Origin: a marine gamma proteobacterium HTCC2143
GTDB taxonomy: Bacteria; Pseudomonadota; Gammaproteobacteria; Pseudomonadales; Dasaniaceae
DNA: 64,000 nt
Reading direction: 5' to 3'
NCBI GenBank assembly: GCA_000169075.1
Contig: AAVT01000006.1
Coordinates: 126,501-190,500 of the forward strand
Below, one piece after another: positions 16,708-26,133 of this stretch. The notes below the pieces were generated by a model. That model was not told the DNA's origin. It searched no databases and saw nothing but the letters and a program-made list of their open reading frames with translations. Within the stretch, counting starts at the first letter, position 1; each line of letters opens with the position of its first letter. Made by a program: the position numbers and the translations under genes.

Positions 16708-18810
16708 TTATTTGATAAGTCGGAGTGGGGGCGATTTATTACTATTTTGTGCGCTTATTTTTTGGGCAAGACTTTGCAGACTGACAGGCCGACTTAAAAA
16801 ATAACCCTGTGCTTGCGAGCAGCCCAACTCATGCAGCAAGACTTGCTGGCTCTCCGTCTCGATACCCTCTGCAATGACATCCATTTGTAGTCCTTTCGCC
16901 ATTAAAATAATAGTTTCTACAAGGCGGCGGGCGCTATCATCGACATCCATATCGGCGACAAAGCTACGATCAATTTTTAAGGTATGCAGCGGGTAGCGTT
17001 TCAGGTATCCGAGTGATGAATAACCGGTACCAAAATCATCTACCGACATCCGAATACCCAGCTCAGTGAGCGCTTTTATGTTTCTGTCGGTGGTTTCAGC
17101 ATCGCTGACTAAAACTCTTTCGGTAATTTCCAGCTCCAGATGACGGGGTTCCAATTGATTGGCTTCGAGCTGTGCCATAACAAATGCGACATACCCGGGG
17201 TCCTCAAGTTGAAGCGGAGAAATATTGATGGCCAAACATAAATTATCATCGCCGCTTAAGAGAAACGGTGCGGTTTCGCGGCAAGCACTAGCAAGAACCC
17301 ACTCATCGATTTTCTGAATAACACCGATGTTCTCAGCGGCAGGTATAAAACTGTCTGGCATGATTACGCTGCCGTCAGCCTGCGGCCATCGAACGAGTGC
17401 TTCAAAGCCCGCAATTTTCTGTGTTTCAAGATTAAAAATAGGTTGATATTGCAGCGCCAGCTCACCGTTATCAACCACATTGCGAAGCTTCTCCTCTAGA
17501 TCCAGGCGCTCAACCAAACGGCGATTGATGTCTTCAGTAAAGAACTGATACTGGTCGCGGCCCTGATCTTTTGACTGATACATGGCCAAGTCCGCATTGC
17601 GCAGCATCATGTGGGCGTCGCTGGTGTCGTCTGGGTAAACTGAGATGCCGATACTACAGGTCACAGAATATTGTCGGCCTGCAATATTAAAGGGCTTGGA
17701 GAATTTTTGAACGATACGTTGAGCCATTAATTCCGCATTTTTTGCATCGGATAGCAGGGGCAGAACCAGAACAAACTCATCACCACCCATGCGCGCAACA
17801 ATGTCGCCAGAGCGAATGCAGCTGCTAAGACGTTGAGCTGCCTGTTTTAACAAAGTATCACCAATGCTGTGACCAACGCTGTCGTTAACGTTTTTAAAGT
17901 CATCTAGGTCTATACCCAATACGGCTAGCTGGCTATTATTTTGCTGAGCGTTTTGAAGTGCCTGCGTCAGTTTTTCGACCAACAGAACGCGATTAGCCAA
18001 GCCGGTAAGGTCATCATAGTGAGCCTGACGCAGCAGTTGCTGCTCATAATCGCGTTGCACCGTAATATCTTCTTTCACTACAATATAGTGGCTAACGCTT
18101 TTATCTTCATTCATCAGTGGTGAAGCTTTAACGTATTCCCAAAACATTTCGCCGTCGGCGCGGATGCTGCGCATTTCACCGCTCCAGCGCTGGCCCTCGG
18201 TGACTAACTGAGAAAGCTCAGACATCAGGTGTTCATGCTCTTCTTTTTGTAGGGTAAATCCCAGTGAGCGCCCTTTGGCATCGCTTGCGCTATAGCCGCT
18301 AGCCTTTTCAAAATAGGAGTTAACGTATTCAATGTTGCCGTCGGGACTAGTGATCACCACCGAGGCGGGGCATTGCTCGAGTGCCTGCGACAATACTTCG
18401 ACTTGCGCTTCAGCTTGACGACGCTGTTCGCGAACGTCAGCTTCTCGGAGTTCCCGTTCGATGGCTGGTACTAGCCGAGCGAGTGCTCCTTTGTCCATAA
18501 AGTCATGAGCGCCTTCTTTTAGCAGGCTTACCGCATCTTCTGCGGTAACAGCACCAGACGCTATGATAAATGGTAGATCTATGCCGCTGGCTTTTAACGT
18601 GCTGAGGGCGGCGGCAGCGCTGAAACGAGGCATTAGATAATCACAGATAATCAGGTCCCATTCGGAATCCCGCAGGCACTTTTCCATATCCGGGCGGGTT
18701 TCCACCCGTTGTACGGTCGGCAAAAAGCCGCCACGTTTCAACTCGGCGGTGGTGAGTTCTGCGTCGATCTCTGAATCCTCGACGAAAAGTACCCGAAGTG
18801 GCGTTTGCAT
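16708..18810 (-). CDS. REC-PAS-GGDEF-EAL cyclic-di-GMP protein
   Basis: This 700-residue cytoplasmic protein has four domains. The receiver domain (1-120) has phospho-acceptor Asp57 in IICDYLMP. A PAS domain (about 140-255) follows. The GGDEF domain (about 260-425) has an intact GGDEF at 342-346 and an RSGD inhibitory site at 333-336. The EAL domain (about 440-690) has EAL at 470-472 and DDFGTGYSS at 591-599. All catalytic motifs look intact, so it could both make and degrade cyclic di-GMP, switched by phosphorylation and the PAS ligand. The cognate kinase is not adjacent; the orphan kinase at 12461-14026 is a candidate partner by proximity only. Confidence 0.93.
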   Translation of the reverse strand: MQTPLRVLFVEDSEIDAELTTAELKRGGFLPTVQRVETRPDMEKCLRDSEWDLIICDYLMPRFSAAAALSTLKASGIDLPFIIASGAVTAEDAVSLLKEGAHDFMDKGALARLVPAIERELREADVREQRRQAEAQVEVLSQALEQCPASVVITSPDGNIEYVNSYFEKASGYSASDAKGRSLGFTLQKEEHEHLMSELSQLVTEGQRWSGEMRSIRADGEMFWEYVKASPLMNEDKSVSHYIVVKEDITVQRDYEQQLLRQAHYDDLTGLANRVLLVEKLTQALQNAQQNNSQLAVLGIDLDDFKNVNDSVGHSIGDTLLKQAAQRLSSCIRSGDIVARMGGDEFVLVLPLLSDAKNAELMAQRIVQKFSKPFNIAGRQYSVTCSIGISVYPDDTSDAHMMLRNADLAMYQSKDQGRDQYQFFTEDINRRLVERLDLEEKLRNVVDNGELALQYQPIFNLETQKIAGFEALVRWPQADGSVIMPDSFIPAAENIGVIQKIDEWVLASACRETAPFLLSGDDNLCLAINISPLQLEDPGYVAFVMAQLEANQLEPRHLELEITERVLVSDAETTDRNIKALTELGIRMSVDDFGTGYSSLGYLKRYPLHTLKIDRSFVADMDVDDSARRLVETIILMAKGLQMDVIAEGIETESQQVLLHELGCSQAQGYFLSRPVSLQSLAQKISAQNSNKSPPLRLIK

Positions 18811-19086
18811 ATAATACCCAGTACTAAATATAGCGGTTACGGTATCCCGTGATAAGGAATGTAAAGAGATACTGTTGTTGATAGGTCTAACTTAGCACTC
18901 CACTTGGAAATTGCTAATAATCAGAGGGACAATTACTGTGAATTTTTCACATTTAGAGTAATGGAGCTTCAAGTTGTGATGCAGTCGTCAAAAGGATGAA
19001 TGAAGATCTGTGTGAGACAGTCTCTTCAGGACAGCGACCGGTATTGTCCCAAGGGCATTGGCAGGGGGCTTATACGGCATGATCGC

Positions 19087-19944
19087 TTACCGTAGCGGGA
19101 TGTTTTGAGTCTCGATCAAGTAATAGAATTCTTTGTCGTACAAACCATGAACAAACCATGCTGGCAATCCATAGGCATGCTGAACATAGTCACGTTGGGA
19201 GGCGTGAATTTCCCAGCCACGCAGTTTAGCCCAGCCAGCGCCATCTTGTGAATAATTGGCGAGTGGCTGATTGGCAACCACTCGAATGCCAGCCTCTCCG
19301 GCAATGCGGCTCATTGCCCGTGTCGGGGCAAGTATGTAGGCAATGTAGGTTGGGCCGTTATAACCATCTATTGGGTTTTCTCTCAATTCCGTAATCGTTG
19401 TTTCGGCGGCAAGCCCCATGCGCTTGTGATCGTCATGATCACTGAATCCACTTTCAGGCCAAAAAGTCACAACAATATCAGGTTTATGTTGAAGCATTTG
19501 CGCGCTAACCGCGGCGGCAATTTCACTGAGGGGTGTTTCTTTTAAGCCGCCGTCTGGGAAATCGTAAACCTGATGATACTCAACCCCAAGCGCCCACGTA
19601 TTTTTTAGCGCCTCGGCTTTTCTAACGTGCCCAAGGTCTTCGTAGCGAGAAATTTGCGGCAGTGGTGTACCCGCTTCACCTTTAGTGGCGGTTATAACCG
19701 CCGTGCGAATGTTTTGATCAGCCCCTGCATCGATTAATAGTCCGGTAATCAGCTGTTCGTCATCGGGGTGTGCGACAACGACCAGCACACTCGTGGCGTT
19801 TATATGATGGACAATCGATTTAATAGACGTTGGGCTATCTTCTTCGAACAACCAATTTAGCGCAAAAAGCGCAATAACCAGTAGTAGTAAAACCAAAAAC
19901 AAGAGGCTGCTAATCACTGTGTGTTTAAGAATGATTCTTTTCAC
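19087..19944 (-). CDS. PIG-L family deacetylase, membrane-anchored
   Basis: This 285-residue protein has an N-terminal hydrophobic anchor (about residues 10-30), so the enzyme is probably periplasmic or membrane-bound. The zinc-binding motifs are VVVAHPDDE (residues 56-64) and SDHDDHKRM further on, typical of the LmbE/PIG-L family that removes acetyl groups from N-acetylglucosaminyl conjugates. It begins 3 bases after the pseudouridine synthase stop, so the two form an operon. The substrate is unknown. Confidence 0.88.
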   Translation of the reverse strand: MKRIILKHTVISSLLFLVLLLLVIALFALNWLFEEDSPTSIKSIVHHINATSVLVVVAHPDDEQLITGLLIDAGADQNIRTAVITATKGEAGTPLPQISRYEDLGHVRKAEALKNTWALGVEYHQVYDFPDGGLKETPLSEIAAAVSAQMLQHKPDIVVTFWPESGFSDHDDHKRMGLAAETTITELRENPIDGYNGPTYIAYILAPTRAMSRIAGEAGIRVVANQPLANYSQDGAGWAKLRGWEIHASQRDYVQHAYGLPAWFVHGLYDKEFYYLIETQNIPLR

Positions 19945-19947
19945 CGG

Positions 19948-20649
19948 CTACTGCCCCTCTATAGTTTGCTTGGTGAGTAGCTTACTGTGCCCGACTGTCA
20001 GTCCGTCGAGGGAAATAGGCCCGACAGCAGTGCGATGGAGTGCCAACACTTCGTTCTGAAAAAAACCAAACATTCGCTTCACTTGATGATACTTACCTTC
20101 AATCAGTGACAGTCTGGCTTGATACTCTGAAAGTATCTCTAAGTATGCAGGCTGGGTGGTAATGTTTTCATAAGAAAAATAGATACCCTTTCGAAAAACC
20201 TCAATATATTCATCATTCAAGGGCTTAGACAGAGTAACCTCGTAGATCTTTGCCAGCTTTGTCTCGGGTAAACTGATCTTGCGAGACCACGCACCATCAT
20301 TGGTTAACAACACAAGCCCGGTGGTATTAAAGTCCAAGCGGCCAACAATGTGTAGCTCATTTTTCTGTGGGTGCTGAATAAGGTCTAATACAGTAGGATG
20401 TTTAGGGTCTGTCGTTGCACTGACAAACCCTTTGGGCTTGTTCAGCATCATATAAACGGCAGTGCTGTCGTTTAAACAGTTGCCGTCTAATACGACATGA
20501 GTAAATTGTGTCACCTGTTGTTGAATTGAATAGGCTAAATGGCCATCGACAAAAATTCGTTGTTGAGCAAGGAGGCGACGCGTATCCGACAGCGAATAAA
20601 CACTGTTCTGGCTAATGAAACGATCGAGGCGGCTGGTCTTAGACGTCAT
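19948..20649 (-). CDS. rRNA pseudouridine synthase, RsuA/RluB/E/F family
   Basis: This 233-residue protein has an N-terminal S4 RNA-binding domain (SRLDRFISQNSVYSLSDTRR, residues 6-25) and a pseudouridine synthase domain with the catalytic Asp in GRLDFNTTGLVLL. The KVYEVTL-type segment appears as KIYEVTL, and KYHQVKRMFG is present. It modifies uridines in ribosomal RNA; which position (RsuA, RluE or RluF type) cannot be fixed from motifs. It is the first gene of a two-gene operon with the PIG-L deacetylase. Confidence 0.9.
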   Translation of the reverse strand: MTSKTSRLDRFISQNSVYSLSDTRRLLAQQRIFVDGHLAYSIQQQVTQFTHVVLDGNCLNDSTAVYMMLNKPKGFVSATTDPKHPTVLDLIQHPQKNELHIVGRLDFNTTGLVLLTNDGAWSRKISLPETKLAKIYEVTLSKPLNDEYIEVFRKGIYFSYENITTQPAYLEILSEYQARLSLIEGKYHQVKRMFGFFQNEVLALHRTAVGPISLDGLTVGHSKLLTKQTIEGQ

Positions 20650-20850
20650 GAAATAATGATAATCACGTTATATTAGTTAATTAACACATCTTGTCGAAGC
20701 TGTAGAGCGCTCTCGGTGTTGTCAAAAAAGTTGATTAGTGCGGGTGCAAGGCCTGCATAAACCCCAGTATTTTTAGACTCAGATAAATCCATTGCAATTT
20801 ACACGGCTTGCACATGCGATAAATAGTATCAGTTCTGTTTCAAAAAGTGC

Positions 20851-21348
20851 CTACTCAATAATGCCTTGAGACCTGAGCTCTGTTATCAGGTTCTCTAGTC
20901 TTCGAGCATTTACTCCTAAGTCAGAATACCCAAAGCGCGATGCCGATCTCATCGCCAGGCGATTGTTGACGGTATCGACATAGATTTCAACATCATCAGT
21001 AAAACGAAACAACCAGCTGCGAAATTCTGCGCGAAGATGGTACTGATTTTGGTAGGTCAGTGTGGCTCGCGGTAGTGCTGCTACGGCGGCAATAACGGCG
21101 GGCCATGCTTGCTCTGGTGATACCTTCAGCGTGGGTGCGTCTAAGCGGTGAATAGCGGACTGTTCCTCGGTGCTTACACAGTTTGGTGATGCAGGGCATG
21201 CCGCTAATTCGGCGCGCGCACTGGTAACATTGGCCGGCTGTTCAGGTTTTCCGGCACAGCCAGTCAGCAGTGAACTCACAATGACACTGAATAACGCGCC
21301 AGCTAACACTCCATTAAGAGAATATTTCACACACAGCTCCTTTAACAT
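20851..21348 (-). CDS. DUF1499 lipoprotein
   Basis: This 165-residue protein has a lipoprotein signal peptide ending in LLTGC (lipobox Cys31), so it is an envelope lipoprotein. The DUF1499 domain follows: the opening CPASPNCVST, then AWPAVIAAVAALPRATL and FTDDVEIYVDTVNNRLAMRSASRFGYSDLGVNARRLE in pieces typical of the family. Function is unknown. It is encoded alone with a GGAGC ribosome-binding site. Confidence 0.88.
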   Translation of the reverse strand: MLKELCVKYSLNGVLAGALFSVIVSSLLTGCAGKPEQPANVTSARAELAACPASPNCVSTEEQSAIHRLDAPTLKVSPEQAWPAVIAAVAALPRATLTYQNQYHLRAEFRSWLFRFTDDVEIYVDTVNNRLAMRSASRFGYSDLGVNARRLENLITELRSQGIIE

Positions 21349-21591
21349 TTCCTTCGAAGATAATTCCCCAAAGGCCGCTTAGTCCATAATAACAACGAAA
21401 GGACAAAAATGATTGCTCAACAGTTTATGAGATCCCCAGCTTAAACTTGGATAACTCCGGTCAAAATATAAACACCTTGATTATGTCAGCCCGCATCTAG
21501 GCCTCTTGTTATTTGATGTAGGGCGTTCAAACGAGGCCGCGATTTTACTGAGTTAAAGGGCCGTCGTGATGCTGTCATTTTGATCGCAATA

Positions 21592-22638
21592 TTAGCACCC
21601 AGCTGAGAGCTGTGTAGTTAGCTCGCTCGCAGAAATCTCTTTGCAACCCGAGGTATTTTCACCACTCCATAGTGGTGAAAAATCATCAGAGTTTCGTTTT
21701 TCGGCATGCGAACGTAATTGCGTCATTTCGATGGATGCGTAGGGAAAAGCGGGTACCATAGGATTGACGTTGCCTAGCTCTTTCATCGCACGATTAACAA
21801 TTCCTCGTGCGGGTTTCCCCGAGAAAATAGTGGTGAGGGCAGTATGTTGAGACCGGTCACTCTTAATTGCTAAACGATGTAGCTGCGAGGTTTTGGCTTC
21901 GGTGCACAGTAAGTAAGCCGTGCCAATTTGTACACCGTCTGCTCCTAGTAACAGCGCTGCCTTTACGTCTCGATTATTACCGATACCACCGGCGGCAATA
22001 ATTGGTAGGTTTACCTTGTTGGCAAGTTGAGCCACTAACACCGACATACGTGTCTGAGTGTTTATGTCATCGGATAAAAACATCCCACGATGCCCTCCCG
22101 CTTCTATTCCTTGGGCAATGATCCCATCAGCCCCTCTTTCTTCTAACCAAATAGCCTCGTCAACCGTTGTTGCTGATGAAACAATCGTCGTTCCCCACTG
22201 CTTTATGCGGGCCAGTAAGTCTGGGTCGGGTAGGCCGTAATGAAAGCTAATAAATTCAGGACTGAATGGTTCGATAGCATCTGCGACAGCATGATTAAAC
22301 GGCAAGCGACTTGGGCTCTTGGCCCGTTTGTCATACTCAGTGTCTAATTCATCAAAATATGGCGCTAACTGGGCCTGCCATTCTGAGTGTTTTTTCTCAT
22401 CATAGGCGGGCATATCATGACACATGAAATTAAGGTTGTAGGGAGCATTGGTCGCGGCCTTAATGCGTCTGATTTCATTCACAAGATTATCAGTATTCAG
22501 CATTCCACAGGGTAGAGAGCCTAAGCCACCTGCCTGACAGACGGCAATGGTCAAGGCGCTATCCTGCACGCCGGCCATTGGAGCTTGGATAATGGGGAGC
22601 TTAGTTCCAAGCAAGCGCCTAATCGTGTCGCTGCTCAT
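21592..22638 (-). CDS. Nitronate monooxygenase (2-nitropropane dioxygenase family)
   Basis: This 348-residue FMN-binding TIM-barrel protein has an opening PIIQAPMAGVQ, then GSLPCGML, a central GIEAGGHRGMF with the His expected at the active site, and FMN-phosphate loops AAGGIGNNRDVKAALLLGADGVQIGTAYLL. It oxidises alkyl nitronates such as propionate-3-nitronate. It is monocistronic, with a strong AAGGAAA upstream of the ATG. Class I versus class II assignment was not attempted. Confidence 0.9.
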   Translation of the reverse strand: MSSDTIRRLLGTKLPIIQAPMAGVQDSALTIAVCQAGGLGSLPCGMLNTDNLVNEIRRIKAATNAPYNLNFMCHDMPAYDEKKHSEWQAQLAPYFDELDTEYDKRAKSPSRLPFNHAVADAIEPFSPEFISFHYGLPDPDLLARIKQWGTTIVSSATTVDEAIWLEERGADGIIAQGIEAGGHRGMFLSDDINTQTRMSVLVAQLANKVNLPIIAAGGIGNNRDVKAALLLGADGVQIGTAYLLCTEAKTSQLHRLAIKSDRSQHTALTTIFSGKPARGIVNRAMKELGNVNPMVPAFPYASIEMTQLRSHAEKRNSDDFSPLWSGENTSGCKEISASELTTQLSAGC

Positions 22639-23064
22639 AAATATTTTCCTTGCGAGTGCCGAGCGCCCAAATTAGCGGAGTATTTTTAGTGCTCCCGTTT
22701 GAAACGCGAAAAGCCGGTGTGAATTTGCCCAGTTGTTATGTATCGAATCCCCTTTTATGCAGTGGATCCTGCATCACAGACTCATCTTAGCGATGTTTGC
22801 TCATAATAACAGCCGGTAATACCGGCTATTAATGAATAAATAGGGCATGCGTCAACTGCCAATACAATTCACGAAGAGTCAAGTTGGAGGTGATAATGCA
22901 AAACACAGGTGAAGGCGATGCAGATGCCCCGTTTTTGTGGGCAGCCATCGCTGTTGAGCAGCTTAACAGTCAAACGCGATAAAAGGGCTCTGACCTGTGT
23001 TTCCGATTTTTGATACTATGCCGGCTGGGTAACGATAATCGTAACCGGCAACATTGAGAGTGGC
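22639..23064. other. Intergenic region with a possible 28-residue ORF
   Basis: This is a divergent promoter region. A short frame at 22896-22982 on the plus strand (start MQNTGEGDADAP, 28 residues) has a perfect GGAGGTG six bases before its ATG, so it may be translated. It has no recognisable family and may be a leader or small protein for the methyltransferase gene downstream. Confidence 0.4.
22896..22982 (+). CDS. Possible 28-residue small protein
   Basis: The ATG is preceded by GGAGGTG at ideal spacing. The product is mildly acidic with a central FLWAAIAVEQL helix. No family is recognised and there is no support beyond the ribosome-binding site. Confidence 0.3.
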   Translation: MQNTGEGDADAPFLWAAIAVEQLNSQTR

Positions 23065-24066
23065 ATGAGTATTACTGAAGAAAAAGATCAAAGTTTACCT
23101 AACCATCGAATGTCTTATCGCGATGTTGCTATGCATAAGGTGATGTTGCAGGATGTAGTGCGTACCGATGCTTATGAAAAATCGATTGCAGAGGTGGTTG
23201 GTCCCGAACAATCGGTGTTGGATTTTGGTTGTGGCACGGGTATTTTGGCGATGTTTGCAGCGCGATCGGGCGCCAAAAAGGTGATAGCCGTTGATCGCTC
23301 ACCTTTTATCAAAACAGCCAAAGACATTGCACAGCAAAATGGTTTTGAGAATATTGATTTCTATCATGATGATGACCAGTCGCTGCAGTTAGATGAAAAA
23401 GTTGACGTGATTGTCTCGGAGTGGATGGGACACTGTTTGTTCTACGAGGCCATGCTCGAGCCGTTGTTAGCGATACGAGATCGTTACTTAGCTAAAGGGG
23501 GTGTAATGATCCCTGCCGAAGTAAGCCTCCATGCGGGACTCGTTTTTGATGAAGACCTACTGGATGATTTATCGTTTTTACAGGGAAATCCTTACAATAT
23601 TGATTTTTCGCCGATAGCGGATGCACCTTTCCAGCAAACTGATTTAGTGACATTGGACCCAGACAGTCTACTGAAAAATACCGTCCATTTGGGTTCATTG
23701 GATATGCACAATATCACCCGCGCCGAAACCCCGAGGGTCTTCTCGGGTACGCTAAAGGCTGATAGAAAGGCAGATATCTACGCCCTATGTGGCTGGTTCA
23801 GTACAGAGTTAAGTTCCGGTGTAGCCTTTGGTACCGGCCCCAATGATATGCCGACCCACTGGGATCAAATTTTGTTCCCCTTACCTGAGCCCTTCACAGT
23901 CGACCCGTCCCGCGATTTAACCATCACAATCTCACCTTTGACCGAGCAAGTGGGTAAAGAACAGTGCTGGTGCTGGTCAATTTCTGATGGTGAAAAAACC
24001 ATAAGTGTTAACGAACAGCAACAGCAGCAGCGTGTGGCTTTGGACTTGCCACCGGGAAAGCTGTAA
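23065..24066 (+). CDS. PRMT-like protein arginine methyltransferase
   Basis: The 333-residue protein carries the full set of type I PRMT signatures. They are the N-terminal M-L-x-D-x-x-R-T-x-x-Y (Met27 to Tyr37), SAM motif I VLDFGCGTGILAMFAARSG (51-69), the double-E loop SEWMGHCLFYEAML with Glu119 and Glu128, and a THW loop (264-266) followed by a beta-barrel-type C-terminus. These enzymes transfer methyl groups from SAM to protein arginines. PRMTs are common in eukaryotes and rare in bacteria. It is encoded alone; the nearest plus-strand gene is a secreted charged protein about 600 bases downstream. The substrate is unknown and a small-molecule N-methyltransferase role cannot be excluded. 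Confidence 0.82.
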   Translation: MSITEEKDQSLPNHRMSYRDVAMHKVMLQDVVRTDAYEKSIAEVVGPEQSVLDFGCGTGILAMFAARSGAKKVIAVDRSPFIKTAKDIAQQNGFENIDFYHDDDQSLQLDEKVDVIVSEWMGHCLFYEAMLEPLLAIRDRYLAKGGVMIPAEVSLHAGLVFDEDLLDDLSFLQGNPYNIDFSPIADAPFQQTDLVTLDPDSLLKNTVHLGSLDMHNITRAETPRVFSGTLKADRKADIYALCGWFSTELSSGVAFGTGPNDMPTHWDQILFPLPEPFTVDPSRDLTITISPLTEQVGKEQCWCWSISDGEKTISVNEQQQQQRVALDLPPGKL

Positions 24067-24666
24067 CCGGTTTAAACGTTAAGTCATGGACACTGTCGCT
24101 GTCGCGCTTGACCTTTGATCTATAGCTTAAAGAAGCACTATCAGTGTTCACGTCCGAGCTCCTGAGTCTGCTGCGGCTCGATATTGATTTTTCAGCGTTT
24201 AATGCGTCGATATCTGATGGCGGTGAAACGGTGATACTGGTCTCGTTTTTGAGTTATCCCATGTCCAAAAAGCCTGCTTGCATGTCAATAAATGCTGACG
24301 ATGATTATCAAGAGTAGCGCTGTCTCCACTACTGAGTATTGACGTGGATTAAGGAATTACGTTTGAAATCTCCAGCCGACTATCGGCAGCAAGATGAAAC
24401 GTCCGGTGATTTTAAATAGTCCTGAAGAATGATCAAAGCATGTTTTAACGCCGTAGTGATACATCTAACAATGTGGTTTTTTGGCAAAAAATTACTCATG
24501 ACCGTGATGATTTGGCCTTATCTTTTTATCGCTACGGCGCAAAGGATAATCTGTTGATAGAATGAGGGGAAAAATAGTCACGTCAAAGACTTTGATGATT
24601 TATATCAATCAGAATGCTCACTATGTCTGAAATAATGAAACTGTTGGTTCACAGAGCAGGGGTTTT
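24067..24666. other. Intergenic stretch of 600 bases
   Basis: There is no recognised gene. A 57-codon frame at 24144-24317 (GTG start, acidic end) has protein-like composition but no family and may be a remnant. No repeats or clear terminators were found. Confidence 0.35.
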
Positions 24667-25068
24667 ATGATGATGAGAAATACAACGGCGCTTATTATTT
24701 TTAGTGTAATGGCTTTTCCCGCAGTGGCTGAAAAACCAGTATGGGCTGAAAGTGGACAGCCGACTGCAGAGCAAAAGGAGGCTCATGTAAAAGCACTGGA
24801 GGAGAAGGATGGAGCAGAGGTGCTGCGAAATGAGAAGCTGGAAAAGCGTGAGCAGGAAAGGGAGGAAAAAATAAAAAAAGCAAACGGAAATCGAAGGGGG
24901 AACGTAAGTCATGGTGACGGCAAAACGGGCCCAGAGGAATTGAAGGGATTTGATAAGCAGCGCGAAAAAAAATCGGAGCAGATACAGAAAGAATCAGGCA
25001 AAGGTTCAGAGGAGGGCGAAGCATCCAGAGAAAATCGCAGGAAATGGTGGAGGTTTTGGGAAGAGTAA
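24667..25068 (+). CDS. Secreted highly charged small protein
   Basis: This 133-residue protein has a signal peptide (NTTALIIFSVMAFPAVA, cleavage near residue 21). The mature part is almost entirely Glu/Lys/Arg, probably long helix, with a Gly/Asn-rich break near residue 78 and an aromatic C-terminus KWWRFWEE. It is probably periplasmic. The ATG is preceded by GGGGTTTT rather than a strong ribosome-binding site; a second in-frame ATG follows at once. No family is recognised; the conserved-looking tail may be a membrane or partner contact. Confidence 0.6.
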   Translation: MMMRNTTALIIFSVMAFPAVAEKPVWAESGQPTAEQKEAHVKALEEKDGAEVLRNEKLEKREQEREEKIKKANGNRRGNVSHGDGKTGPEELKGFDKQREKKSEQIQKESGKGSEEGEASRENRRKWWRFWEE

Positions 25069-25199
25069 ACCTAACGAAGGTAGACGCCGCGGCAGCAAAG
25101 GCATAGTGCTAGTGCTTTAAAGCTGAATCAGCTGGGTACTCGGCAAAGGTGGTTTTTTTACCGGGCTTTTTACTTATCAAGCCCGTGTTGCTATCGCCA

Positions 25200-26021
25200 T
25201 TAAACCGCGGGGCGCAACTGATAAATGGCTCTCAGCATGGTCGTCATTACTGGTTGCGCAGTTTTTAGTGCGTAGACATCGACGTTAAGGTCTACAAATT
25301 GATGCCCTTTCTTTTCGAAAAGATCACGAATATCGCATTCGACATGAAGTTCGGTATTGTTTTCTACGATGGCGTAATTTTGCGATTCCGTTTGCAAGTG
25401 AATCCAAGGATTCATGTAGGCATTACCGGCCAATACCCAGTTACTTAGACTCAACATAAAAGCGGCATTGGCGTAACCTGCACCGGCGGTATTGTGTAAG
25501 TCTGGCATCGTCTGACGATTTTTTAGGTAAGTCGCCATGTTGTTGTTTTCATTCCAGCGAACCTGTAACGCCTTCATTCCCAGTGCTTGTAGCTTTTCCA
25601 TTTCTTCGCGAGTGGCATTGGCGATCGGTTGGTTTTTCGCCAGTGGTACGTCTCCGCGCATTGTCGGTGGCGCAGCGGCAGTTCTATTTAACCGCATCGT
25701 ACCGGTAGCATTTTGAGTGCCCGCCTGATCTGTCAGTGTTGCTTGATACGACGTTTCATCCGCGTCCGTTACATCGACGGTGAAGTCATAACCATCATAA
25801 AGTGGTTTTTCGACAACGACTTTGGCAGCACCATGTTTTAACCAATCAGTGCCCCAGGCTTCTATTGCCGGGTGTATCAAATAAGCGGACACAGTCACGC
25901 CGGGAACAAGGCCGCCCTTAAAACCATAGGTTTTGGCCATTTCGTCAGAATGAATCTGATTAGAGGAGTCTTCCGATTGGTTAAAAGCAGTTGCCTGCCA
26001 GTTGGCCAGTTTGTTAGTCAT
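25200..26021 (-). CDS. MaoC-like hotdog protein
   Basis: The 273-residue protein resembles hydratase-type hotdog proteins: the opening IHSDEMAKTYGFKGGLVPGVTVSAYL corresponds to the helix of MaoC-like (R)-hydratases, followed by FDV-type strands and a second half with a less conserved fold. The usual D-x-x-x-x-H catalytic pair is not clear, so it may be a thioesterase or binding relative. It is divergent from the TetR regulator gene, with a 16-bp palindrome between them, and is therefore likely repressed by that regulator. Confidence 0.65.
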   Translation of the reverse strand: MTNKLANWQATAFNQSEDSSNQIHSDEMAKTYGFKGGLVPGVTVSAYLIHPAIEAWGTDWLKHGAAKVVVEKPLYDGYDFTVDVTDADETSYQATLTDQAGTQNATGTMRLNRTAAAPPTMRGDVPLAKNQPIANATREEMEKLQALGMKALQVRWNENNNMATYLKNRQTMPDLHNTAGAGYANAAFMLSLSNWVLAGNAYMNPWIHLQTESQNYAIVENNTELHVECDIRDLFEKKGHQFVDLNVDVYALKTAQPVMTTMLRAIYQLRPAV

Positions 26022-26115
26022 CGCCTTTGTACTCTTAGTCTTTTAATGGTTTATACCGTGCGTTTATTCAGAAACCTTAAGCTAAATTGTTCTCTTCGTA
26101 TAGGTCTTGATTTTA

Positions 26116-26131
26116 TGTACCGTTCGGTACA
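26116..26131. promoter_or_regulatory. TetR-type operator palindrome
   Basis: TGTACCGTTCGGTACA is a perfect inverted repeat (TGTACCG/CGGTACA) with a 2-base centre. It lies between the divergent hotdog gene and the TetR gene, two bases before the candidate ATG at 26134, and is the expected site for autorepression and control of both transcripts. Confidence 0.7.
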
Positions 26132-26133
26132 CA

